Source of the DNA: Methanothermococcus okinawensis
Lineage (GTDB): Archaea > AGJL01 > Methanococci > Methanococcales > Methanococcaceae
DNA: 5,267 bases
Reading direction: 5' to 3'
Assembly: GCA_015661585.1 (NCBI GenBank)
Contig: DQVU01000188.1
Location: 1 to 5,267, forward strand
The position numbers were made by a program, and so were the translations under genes. This document shows, piece after piece, positions 1 to 5,267 of the stretch (position 1 is its first letter; each line of letters opens with the position of its first letter). Below the pieces are notes generated by a model. It worked only from the letters and a program-made list of their open reading frames with translations. It made no database searches and was not told the origin of the DNA.

Positions 1-87
1 ATAAAAGATAAAATAGAGGCAGGGATTGGATATAGTTATATAAACACTGGGAAGATTGAAGATATAAATAAACAAATTGGTGGTACT
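1..87 (+). other. Open frame upstream of and in phase with cheB (partial, left edge)
   Basis: This stretch has no stop codon in the cheB frame, while the other two forward frames are broken (TAA at 2-4 and 9-11, among others). If the preceding gene is separate, it ends by base 11 in frame 2 or 3, or the cheB frame continues from it. Of the 29 codons before the TTG, 26 begin with a purine, with fewer purines at positions 2 and 3, which is the pattern of real coding sequence. There is no ATG, GTG or TTG in phase before 88. Two readings fit: a leader with a chance open frame, or the C-terminal end of an upstream coding region that continues into cheB. The predicted peptide (for example AGIGYSYINTGKIEDIN) is not one I recognise. 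Confidence 0.4.
79..84 (+). promoter_or_regulatory. Ribosome-binding site for cheB
   Basis: GGTGGT lies 3 bases before the TTG at 88. It resembles the GGTGAT core complementary to the 3' end of archaeal 16S rRNA. This is the main evidence that the uncommon TTG is a real start codon; the receiver fold also begins immediately after it (KKIRVLVVDDS). Confidence 0.5.
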
Positions 88-1191
88 TTGAAAAAAATAA
101 GAGTCCTGGTAGTGGATGATTCTGCATTCATGAGAAAAGTAGTTTCAGATATATTGAACTCTGATGAGGAGATAGAAGTAGTAGGTACTGCAAAGGATGG
201 TGTAGAGGCTGTTGAACTTACTCAGAAATTGAAACCTGACGTTATCACCATGGATGTAGAGATGCCGAGGATGAATGGGATAGAGGCTGTTAGAAAAATA
301 ATGGAGATCCAACCAACGCCAATAATGATGTTATCGGCACTTACTAAAAGGGGGTCCAAGGAAACCTTGGAGGCTTTAGAAGCGGGGGCTGTTGATTTTA
401 TTCCCAAACCATCTGGTACAATATCTTTAGATATAAGAGAGATTGGAGATGAACTAATAAAAAAAGTAAAGGCTGTGGCTAAGGCACGGGTAAGAAGAAG
501 GATACCTACAAAACCCAAGGGAGAAAGTGAAAAGAAAGAAGGGATCTCTAAGAAAGAAAAAAAAGTTACCTCTGAACTTGAATTGGATATTCCTCCCGAG
601 AAACTTTCTAAAATGGCTGTAATAATAGGTTCTTCAACGGGAGGTCCTCCTGTAGTAACTCAGATAGTCTCAAAACTTCCAAAGAACATGCCACCAGTAT
701 TCATAGTTCAACATATGCCTGAAGGGTTTACAAAGATGTTTGCAGAGAGAATGAATGCAGAATCTCTACTAACTGTAAAAGAGGCTGAAGATGGGGAGCT
801 AGTGAGACCAGGATATGCCTATGTGGCTCCAGGAGGCTATCATATGTTGTTGAAAAAGAGGGGAAACAACGTATATATTGTACTGGATAACAAGATGCCC
901 AAAGTCCATGGTACAAAACCTTCTGTTGAGATTACCGCCGAATATGTGGCAAGAATATACGGTGGAAAAACTGTGGCAGTAATGTTAACTGGAATAGGTA
1001 GAGATGGGGCAGAGGCATATAAGTTAATAAAGGAGAAAGGAGGAAAAATAATAGCCCAAGATAAGGACTCTTGCATTGTATTTGGAATGCCAAAGGCTGT
1101 TATTGAGTTAGGTATTGTAGATGCTATATTACCTCCCTCAAAGATACCTGAAACTATTGTTAAGTTTATCAAGAGTATCTACAAGGGATAA
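88..1191 (+). CDS. cheB: Chemotaxis response regulator protein-glutamate methylesterase CheB
   Basis: Cytoplasmic enzyme that hydrolyses methyl-glutamate esters on chemoreceptors, and by family knowledge may deamidate receptor glutamines; it is activated when CheA phosphorylates its receiver domain. Seen here: a receiver domain at residues 1-125 with acidic pocket Asp10/Asp11, phospho-acceptor Asp56 (in TMDVEMPRMNG), Ser83 and Lys107. A Lys/Arg/Glu-rich linker spans about 126-172. The methylesterase domain covers about 173-367, with the catalytic triad Ser183 (IGSSTGG), His209 (VQHMP) and Asp306 (LTGIGRDGA). At 367 residues it has normal length and no key residue is missing. The TTG start is chosen because the receiver begins directly after it and GGTGGT precedes it, but the frame stays open to the left edge. 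Its stop is 2 bases before cheA, so the two are co-transcribed and probably translationally coupled. Confidence 0.96.
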   Translation: MKKIRVLVVDDSAFMRKVVSDILNSDEEIEVVGTAKDGVEAVELTQKLKPDVITMDVEMPRMNGIEAVRKIMEIQPTPIMMLSALTKRGSKETLEALEAGAVDFIPKPSGTISLDIREIGDELIKKVKAVAKARVRRRIPTKPKGESEKKEGISKKEKKVTSELELDIPPEKLSKMAVIIGSSTGGPPVVTQIVSKLPKNMPPVFIVQHMPEGFTKMFAERMNAESLLTVKEAEDGELVRPGYAYVAPGGYHMLLKKRGNNVYIVLDNKMPKVHGTKPSVEITAEYVARIYGGKTVAVMLTGIGRDGAEAYKLIKEKGGKIIAQDKDSCIVFGMPKAVIELGIVDAILPPSKIPETIVKFIKSIYKG

Positions 1192-1193
1192 CT

Positions 1194-4040
1194 ATGGATG
1201 AGATGGAGCAGTATAAGGAACTGTTCTTGACAGAGGCGATGGAACACCTTCAGGCTCTAAATCAGTATTTAGTAGAACTTGAAAACAATCCCGAAAATTT
1301 AGAAATAATTAATTTAATATTTAGATCTGCACATACCTTGAAAGGATCAGCGAGAACTGTAGGGTTTGATCATATATCCAACCTTACCCACCATATGGAG
1401 GATATCTTGGATTACCTGAGGGAGGGAAAGATACCTGTAACCTCGGAAATTATGGATCTACTTTTTGAGTGTCTCGATGCCCTTGAAACAATGGTCAATG
1501 AAATCGAGGAAGGTATTACTGAAACATCTGTAGATGTAGATGGGTTAGTTGAGAAAATAAAGAAGTTGAAGGAGAAGTATCTCTCAGGTGTAGAGGAGGA
1601 AATAACACCTACAGAAGAGGAGAAAAAAGAGGAAGTGGTATCCACTACTAAAGAAGAAAAAGAAGAAGAGAAAAAAGAAGCGAAAAAAACCAAAATTAAA
1701 GTTATTTTGAAGAATCCTACAACTACTCTAAAGGTCAAAAAGGTAGTAAAAGTTCCCACAACATCTGAAGAGGAGGTAAAGAAACCAAAAAATCTAGAAG
1801 ATATCCTTGAACAGATGGGTAAATCTGTTGAAGTTCTTGGTATAATTGCAGAGGCCCTGGAGTACAGTGAATTAAAAACTGTACTAAAAAAGATAGAGGA
1901 GTTAGTAAATAAAGTAATGGATGACAGTATTGTTTTTACTAAGTCAGTAATGGATGCTTTAAGGTATTCCTTAGATGCAATGGAAAAGATAGCCAAAACT
2001 GTAGAGGAGGGTAAGGATCTTTCAAATATAGATGTTGACTTATCGGAGTTAAGTGATATCTTAGATAAGGCGTTATCAACTGAATCTAAGGAAGTAGTTT
2101 CTGAGAAAGTTGAAGAGTATGAGGTAACTTTAGATCATACAAAATTTAAAATTGATGAGTATGGAGAGCGTATTAAAGAACTCTTTGAGAAGGGTTACAA
2201 ATTATACCACTTAAAGGCTAAAACCGCTGAGGACTGTGCCCTAAAATCTGTTAGACTGCTGATGGTATTAAACACGGTACAAAAAATAGGAGAGGTACTA
2301 GATACAATACCTAAGGAGGAAGTACTTAAGGAGGGAGAGGGAGAGGAAGAGTTGGAAATACTCTTCCTCTCAGATAAACCTATAGAGGAGATTCAGAAAG
2401 ATTTAGATACAATAAGTGAAATGGAATACATAGTAGTATCTCTCGTTGATGTAGAGTTAAAAGTTGAAGGAGAGATAGAAGAAGAGATGGAAGAGAAAAA
2501 AACTGAAGAAGATCTACAGGATGCCTATAAAGTAGAGGTAATAATAGACGAAGAGTGTTTATTAAAATCAGTTAGAGCCTATATGGTTATAAAGGAACTT
2601 GAAGATTTAGGGAAGATTGCCAAAGTAGAACCCTCGTTGGAAGTGATACAGAAGGGAGAGTTCAAAGATACAAAGGTTACCATATACCTCATAACGAACA
2701 GGGAACCTGACGATATAAAAGAGGTTGTACTGAGTATTCCTGAAATAAAGGATGTTTCTATAGAACTTCCAAAATACATGGGAGAAATAAAGGCTGAAAA
2801 AGCGGAAACTAAACCTCAAAAAAAGGAAGTAGAAAAAAAGAAGATAGAAACTCCTGCAAAAAAAGCTCCTAAAGAAATAACAACAAAAAAATCTTCAACA
2901 GTTCAAACTGTAAGGGTAAATATTGAAAAGTTGGACAAACTTATGAACTTAGTGGGAGAGTTGGTAATAAATAGAGCTAATTTCGCCCAGATAGCAGAGA
3001 AATACGATATAAAGGAGTTGCACAATGCAGTAAATAGACTCAACATGCTAACCACTGAACTCCAAGAGGAAGTTATGGCAATGAGAATGATTCCAGTATC
3101 CTTTATATTCAACAGGTTTCCAAGGACAGTGAGGGATCTTGCGAAGGCCCTTAACAAGGAAGTTGAATTGATAATTGAAGGTTCAGATATTGAATTGGAT
3201 AGAACTGTATTGGATGAACTTGCTGAACCTCTAACTCACATTATTAGAAATGCGTTAGATCATGGTATAGAATCTCCTGAAGAGAGAGAGAAAGTAGGTA
3301 AACCTAGGAAAGGAAAGTTAATATTGAAGGCAGCAAGAGAGAGAAATCATGTACTTATTATTGTGGAAGATGACGGTAGAGGGATAGATCCAGAAGTTAT
3401 AAAGAAAAAGGCTGTAGAAAAGGGCCTTATTACAGAAGAAGAAGCTATGAGGATGTCTGATCAAGAGGCTATTAATTTAATATTCCTGCCAGGGTTCAGT
3501 ACTGCTGAAAAGGTTTCAGATGTTTCTGGAAGAGGAGTGGGAATGGATGTTGTAAAGACAAAGATAGAGTCCCTTGGAGGTAGTGTAACTGTCTACTCTG
3601 AAAAGGGCAAAGGTACAAAAGTGGTACTCCAGTTACCACTGACGATGGCTATTATATTGGTGTTATTAGTTAGATTGAAGGATCAGGTATATGCAATACC
3701 TCTAACAAGTGTTTTAGACGTTACACATGTTAAAAGAGATGAGATAAAGAACATAGAGGGTCAGGATGCTATACTTTACAGAGGAGATATACTACCAGTA
3801 GTGTGGTTGAAGGATATACTTAACTTCCCATGGAATGGTGAAGAATCTGAGGAAATATATATCGTAGTTATAGAGAGGAACAAAGGTAAATTAGGTATTG
3901 TTGTAGATGATGTTATAGGACGTGAGGAGATAGTAGTAAAACCTCTCCAAGGTATTCTAAAGAATATCCAGGGCTTTGCAGGGGCAACTATATTGGGAGA
4001 TGGGAGGGTAGCGTTTATTTTAGATTTAAACAGTGTGTAG
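1194..4040 (+). CDS. cheA: Chemotaxis sensor histidine kinase CheA, extended multi-domain form
   Basis: Receptor-coupled kinase that autophosphorylates on His and donates phosphate to CheY and CheB. Domains by residue: HPt/P1 1-130 with phospho-His47 (SAHTLKGSA); charged Lys/Glu linker 133-195; an HPt-like helical segment 197-295 with Glu213 in the His position; two P2-type response-regulator-binding domains at 335-422 and 443-527; a second Lys/Glu linker 530-570; P3 dimerisation 572-631; P4 ATPase about 632-817 with N box (HIIRNALDHG, Asn686), G1 box (DDGRG, 727-730), F box (GFSTA, 767-771) and G2 box (GRGVGM, 779-784); P5 CheW-like 818-948. All catalytic boxes are intact. At 948 residues it is much longer than E. 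coli CheA (654); the excess comes from the linkers, the extra HPt-like segment and the second P2. The start is ATG 1194, two bases after the cheB stop, with a weak upstream AGGGAT; ATG 1203 is an alternative. Confidence 0.97.
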   Translation: MDEMEQYKELFLTEAMEHLQALNQYLVELENNPENLEIINLIFRSAHTLKGSARTVGFDHISNLTHHMEDILDYLREGKIPVTSEIMDLLFECLDALETMVNEIEEGITETSVDVDGLVEKIKKLKEKYLSGVEEEITPTEEEKKEEVVSTTKEEKEEEKKEAKKTKIKVILKNPTTTLKVKKVVKVPTTSEEEVKKPKNLEDILEQMGKSVEVLGIIAEALEYSELKTVLKKIEELVNKVMDDSIVFTKSVMDALRYSLDAMEKIAKTVEEGKDLSNIDVDLSELSDILDKALSTESKEVVSEKVEEYEVTLDHTKFKIDEYGERIKELFEKGYKLYHLKAKTAEDCALKSVRLLMVLNTVQKIGEVLDTIPKEEVLKEGEGEEELEILFLSDKPIEEIQKDLDTISEMEYIVVSLVDVELKVEGEIEEEMEEKKTEEDLQDAYKVEVIIDEECLLKSVRAYMVIKELEDLGKIAKVEPSLEVIQKGEFKDTKVTIYLITNREPDDIKEVVLSIPEIKDVSIELPKYMGEIKAEKAETKPQKKEVEKKKIETPAKKAPKEITTKKSSTVQTVRVNIEKLDKLMNLVGELVINRANFAQIAEKYDIKELHNAVNRLNMLTTELQEEVMAMRMIPVSFIFNRFPRTVRDLAKALNKEVELIIEGSDIELDRTVLDELAEPLTHIIRNALDHGIESPEEREKVGKPRKGKLILKAARERNHVLIIVEDDGRGIDPEVIKKKAVEKGLITEEEAMRMSDQEAINLIFLPGFSTAEKVSDVSGRGVGMDVVKTKIESLGGSVTVYSEKGKGTKVVLQLPLTMAIILVLLVRLKDQVYAIPLTSVLDVTHVKRDEIKNIEGQDAILYRGDILPVVWLKDILNFPWNGEESEEIYIVVIERNKGKLGIVVDDVIGREEIVVKPLQGILKNIQGFAGATILGDGRVAFILDLNSV
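1782..2078 (+). other. HPt-like segment in CheA lacking the phospho-histidine
   Basis: This part of cheA encodes residues 197-295, predicted to be all helix. Residues 210-282 align with HPt residues 44-116 at a constant offset of 166 and no gaps. I count 19 identities in 73, with 12 in 28 between 80 and 107 (MD, LDA, EEG, DVD are shared). The phospho-site motif is lost: SAHTLKG in the HPt corresponds to SVEVLGI here, so His47 matches Glu213. The first HPt helix has no obvious counterpart. It looks like a decayed or repurposed internal duplication; a generic helical linker is the alternative. Confidence 0.55.
2196..2774 (+). repeat. Tandem P2 (CheY-binding) domains in CheA, divergent protein-level duplication
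   Basis: Residues 335-422 and 443-527 each have the pattern of the Thermotoga/archaeal-type CheA P2 domain: a strand, then a Cys-x-Leu-Lys-Ser-Val-Arg helix, a short LG-containing turn, a Pro and Glu-rich segment, a second strand, a helix and a final strand. Key matches are EDCALKSVRLLMV (346-358) against EECLLKSVRAYMV (453-465), followed by IGEVLDTIP against LGKIAKVEP. The first copy is preceded by a helix (YGERIKELFEKGY, 323-335) that the second lacks. A Glu-rich spacer of about 20 residues separates them. P2 domains dock CheY or CheB for phosphotransfer. Confidence 0.75.
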
Positions 4041-4050
4041 GTTGTTTATA

Positions 4051-4512
4051 ATGGCAATAAGGGTAAAAATAGGTGGTTTAGAAGTAGCAAAAAGTCCAGA
4101 GATACTTGAAACTTTATTAGGTTCCTGTGTAGCCCTGATGCTATACGACAGAGGGAAGAAGATAGGGGGTATGGCACATATAATGCTCCCCTATACCGAC
4201 GATCCAAATGTGAAGGATCCTGGTAAATACGCAAATACTGCAGTACCTGCATTAATTACTAAAATGGCAGTATTGGGGGCAAGGCCTAATAAATTAGTGG
4301 CTAAGATAGCAGGAGGAGCTGCAATGTTCAAAACTTCTAATACTATAAATGTTGGAAAAAAAAACGTTGAAGCAACAAAGAGGGAGTTAAGTAAGTATAA
4401 AATAAAGGTAGTTGGTGAGGATGTAGGAGGTGAGGGTAGTAGGACTGTTAAATTTTTTTTAAAGGATGGAAGGGTTGTTGTGACCCATAAAGGAAATAGT
4501 AAGATTATATAA
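4051..4512 (+). CDS. cheD: Chemoreceptor glutamine deamidase CheD
   Basis: Cytoplasmic enzyme that deamidates specific glutamines of MCPs to glutamate, creating methylation sites; in the family it is also bound and regulated by CheC. Seen here: 153 residues, normal for CheD, with the catalytic set Thr21, Cys26 (TLLGSCVAL) and His43 (GGMAHIMLP) in the expected order and spacing. The GGAAMF segment and the VGEDVGGEGSRTVKFF near the C-terminus are further CheD signatures. The ATG at 4051 is preferred: it lies 10 bases after the cheA stop with AGGTTG upstream, and gives MAIRVKIGG. A GTG at 4033 would overlap the last codons of cheA and add six residues (MCRLFI) not typical of the family. The gene is third in the cheB-cheA-cheD unit. 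Two homopolymer runs, A9 at 4356-4364 and T8 at 4453-4460, are read through in frame. Confidence 0.95.
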   Translation: MAIRVKIGGLEVAKSPEILETLLGSCVALMLYDRGKKIGGMAHIMLPYTDDPNVKDPGKYANTAVPALITKMAVLGARPNKLVAKIAGGAAMFKTSNTINVGKKNVEATKRELSKYKIKVVGEDVGGEGSRTVKFFLKDGRVVVTHKGNSKII

Positions 4513-4522
4513 TAATTAAAAA

Positions 4523-4542
4523 AATCCACTACTGGTAGGATT
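4523..4542 (+). other. Small imperfect hairpin just after cheD
   Basis: AATC at 4523-4526 can pair with GATT at 4539-4542, and CTA at 4529-4531 with TAG at 4536-4538, leaving a two-base bulge (CA) and a CTGG loop. It begins 11 bases past the cheD stop. No T-run follows, so it is not a convincing terminator. It may be an RNA processing or stability element or may be chance. Confidence 0.25.
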
Positions 4543-4603
4543 ATGTCCATGATCCGTCTCTGAAACTGAAGTAGGTTATATCTCTTGCTATTGAGGTTTA
4601 ATC

Positions 4604-4615
4604 TTTTATAATATA
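4604..4615 (+). promoter_or_regulatory. Possible TATA box for the MCP gene
   Basis: TTTTATAATATA sits about 63-74 bases before the MCP start codon, in a 165-base non-coding gap. Archaeal transcription usually begins about 25 bases downstream of the TATA box, which would put the start near 4636 and give a leader of about 40 bases containing the ribosome-binding site. The whole gap is AT-rich, so a match like this is not rare. No clear purine-rich BRE is visible next to it. Confidence 0.4.
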
Positions 4616-4643
4616 GTTATTAATAGGTTGATGAGAACTTTGG

Positions 4644-4664
4644 TTATAAATTATTATTATAAAT
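4644..4664 (+). repeat. Short direct repeat upstream of the MCP ribosome-binding site
   Basis: TTATAAAT occurs at 4644-4651 and again at 4657-4664, a 13-base period, ending 4 bases before the GGTGAT site. It could be an operator or a second TATA-like element, but simple AT-rich sequence can produce such repeats by chance. Confidence 0.4.
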
Positions 4665-4668
4665 AGAG

Positions 4669-4674
4669 GGTGAT
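4669..4674 (+). promoter_or_regulatory. Ribosome-binding site for the MCP gene
   Basis: GGTGAT, preceded by AG and followed by AAA and then the ATG at 4678. It is a near-perfect match to the GGTGAT core expected from archaeal 16S rRNA and fixes the MCP start codon. It is the strongest such site in the window, suggesting the receptor is well translated. Confidence 0.85.
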
Positions 4675-4677
4675 AAA

Positions 4678-5267
4678 ATGGATTGTAAGAAATTACTACT
4701 AGTAATTCTAATATTACCTACCTTTTTATTTTTTATAATATTTTTGACAGTATTTTACTTAGCTGCTCCTCATATTATCCCTGTTATTCTACAAAATACT
4801 ATCTTTATACTCTTAGGAATAGTAATTTCAGTAGGTATATCTTATATTGTTGCATCTAAGCTATTTGAAAGATTAGAAAGATGTAAAAACCTACTTCAAA
4901 ATATACTCTTAATATTAGAAATGGATCCTTCTGTTATAGATGATCCAAATGTATTTGAAACAGTAACACAAGAAATAGAAAAATTAAAAAGAACTTACGA
5001 AAAATTTAAAAATTACAGAAAAGAGATAAAGCGTACAATTGATGAAATTATAGATGTAGTATTTAAACTTGAACAGGGAGATTTAACTGTTAGAATGGAT
5101 GAAAATAGAAAGTATAACAAACTCCAAAAATCATTTAACAGGGCTATGTCAAATATATCACAACTTATCAAAGATCTAAGAGATCACATAGACAGATTGA
5201 ACGCAGAGGTAAATAAACTTAGAGAAGAGATAGAGAAGACAAAGGAGATCTCAGATCAGGTAACAGA
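4678..5267 (+). CDS. Probable methyl-accepting chemotaxis protein, N-terminal part (runs off right edge)
   Basis: Only the first 196 codons are present and no stop is reached. Seen here: a membrane helix at about residues 5-29 (LLLVILILPTFLFFIIFLTV) and a second at about 41-59, joined by a loop of only some 10 residues, so there is no extracellular ligand-binding domain. A charged cytoplasmic helical stretch follows at 60-118. A HAMP-like motif covers about 119-165, with KLEQGDLTVRM (130-140) and KLQKSFNRAM (148-157). After it a coiled coil begins (RLNAEVNKLREEIEKTKEIS). The HAMP plus coiled coil, next to cheBAD, point to a chemoreceptor; a HAMP-containing histidine kinase cannot be excluded without the missing C-terminus. 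In the pathway it would bind CheA and CheW and be modified by CheB and CheD. The ATG is fixed by GGTGAT three bases upstream. Confidence 0.82.
   Translation, partial: MDCKKLLLVILILPTFLFFIIFLTVFYLAAPHIIPVILQNTIFILLGIVISVGISYIVASKLFERLERCKNLLQNILLILEMDPSVIDDPNVFETVTQEIEKLKRTYEKFKNYRKEIKRTIDEIIDVVFKLEQGDLTVRMDENRKYNKLQKSFNRAMSNISQLIKDLRDHIDRLNAEVNKLREEIEKTKEISDQVT

Noticed and set aside
36..44. TTATATAAA as a firm cheB promoter
   Set aside because: Spacing to the TTG would fit, but the stretch looks codon-structured in the cheB frame and AT-rich DNA gives such matches often. It is left as a possibility only.
1412..1996. A 194-codon open frame on the minus strand inside cheA
   Set aside because: It lies opposite a purine-rich Lys/Glu coding region, which yields a Ser/Phe/Thr-rich antisense frame with no recognisable domain. 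It is a shadow of cheA.
4033..4050. GTG at 4033 as the cheD start
   Set aside because: It overlaps the last codons of cheA and adds MCRLFI, which does not fit the family. The ATG at 4051 gives the expected N-terminus and length.
4356..4364. A9 run ending in AAAAAAC within cheD as a programmed frameshift site
   Set aside because: The zero frame continues through conserved CheD sequence to the expected C-terminus, so no frameshift is needed. The same holds for the T8 run at 4453-4460.
4191..4550. A 119-codon minus-strand open frame opposite cheD
   Set aside because: The frame is opposite well-supported CheD codons, the predicted peptide matches nothing I know, and no ribosome-binding site stands out.
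4543..4563. Tiny ORF in the gap after cheD (MSMIRL)
   Set aside because: Only six codons before a TGA, with no clear ribosome-binding site.
4548..4634. Possible C/D box guide RNA (two CTGA motifs at 4560 and 4566, TGATGA at 4629)
   Set aside because: The boxes are in the wrong order and spacing for a C-D'-C'-D arrangement, and no proper C box precedes the CTGA motifs.
4644..4651. TTATAAAT as the main MCP TATA box
   Set aside because: Transcription would start near 4672, inside or past the ribosome-binding site, making that strong site useless.

Overview
The window carries part of a chemotaxis (che) operon, all on the + strand: cheB, cheA, cheD and the first 590 bases of a probable methyl-accepting chemotaxis protein (MCP) gene. 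The DNA is AT-rich. Arginine is almost always AGA or AGG, ATA is a common isoleucine codon, the proteins are rich in Lys, Glu and Ile, and the clearest ribosome-binding site is GGTGAT just before an ATG. Together these suggest a low-GC archaeon, most likely a Methanococcales methanogen and perhaps a thermophile. The order is an inference; there is no rRNA or methanogenesis gene here to confirm it.

Layout. Bases 1-87 hold no stop in the cheB frame, so either a short leader precedes the TTG start at 88 or a longer reading frame enters from the left. cheB (88-1191) encodes a receiver plus methylesterase. cheA (1194-4040) follows after 2 bases and encodes an unusually long 948-residue histidine kinase. 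cheD (4051-4512) follows after 10 bases and encodes a receptor glutamine deamidase. These three are almost certainly co-transcribed. A 165-base gap (4513-4677) holds a small hairpin, a possible TATA box, a direct repeat and a strong ribosome-binding site. The MCP gene then starts at 4678 and runs off the right edge.

How they work together. The MCP senses a signal and, through a CheW adaptor not seen here, controls autophosphorylation of CheA on His47. CheA passes phosphate to CheY (not seen here) and to CheB. CheB removes methyl groups from receptors, and CheD deamidates receptor glutamines to create methylation sites, so both tune adaptation. CheW, CheY, CheR and CheC are absent from the window and probably lie just outside it.

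The most interesting signals are inside CheA. There is an apparent second HPt-like segment that aligns without gaps to the true HPt but has Glu213 where the phosphorylated histidine should be. It is followed by two tandem P2-type CheY-binding domains. The MCP is also unusual: it has almost no extracellular domain, and its HAMP-like motif lies well away from the second membrane helix.
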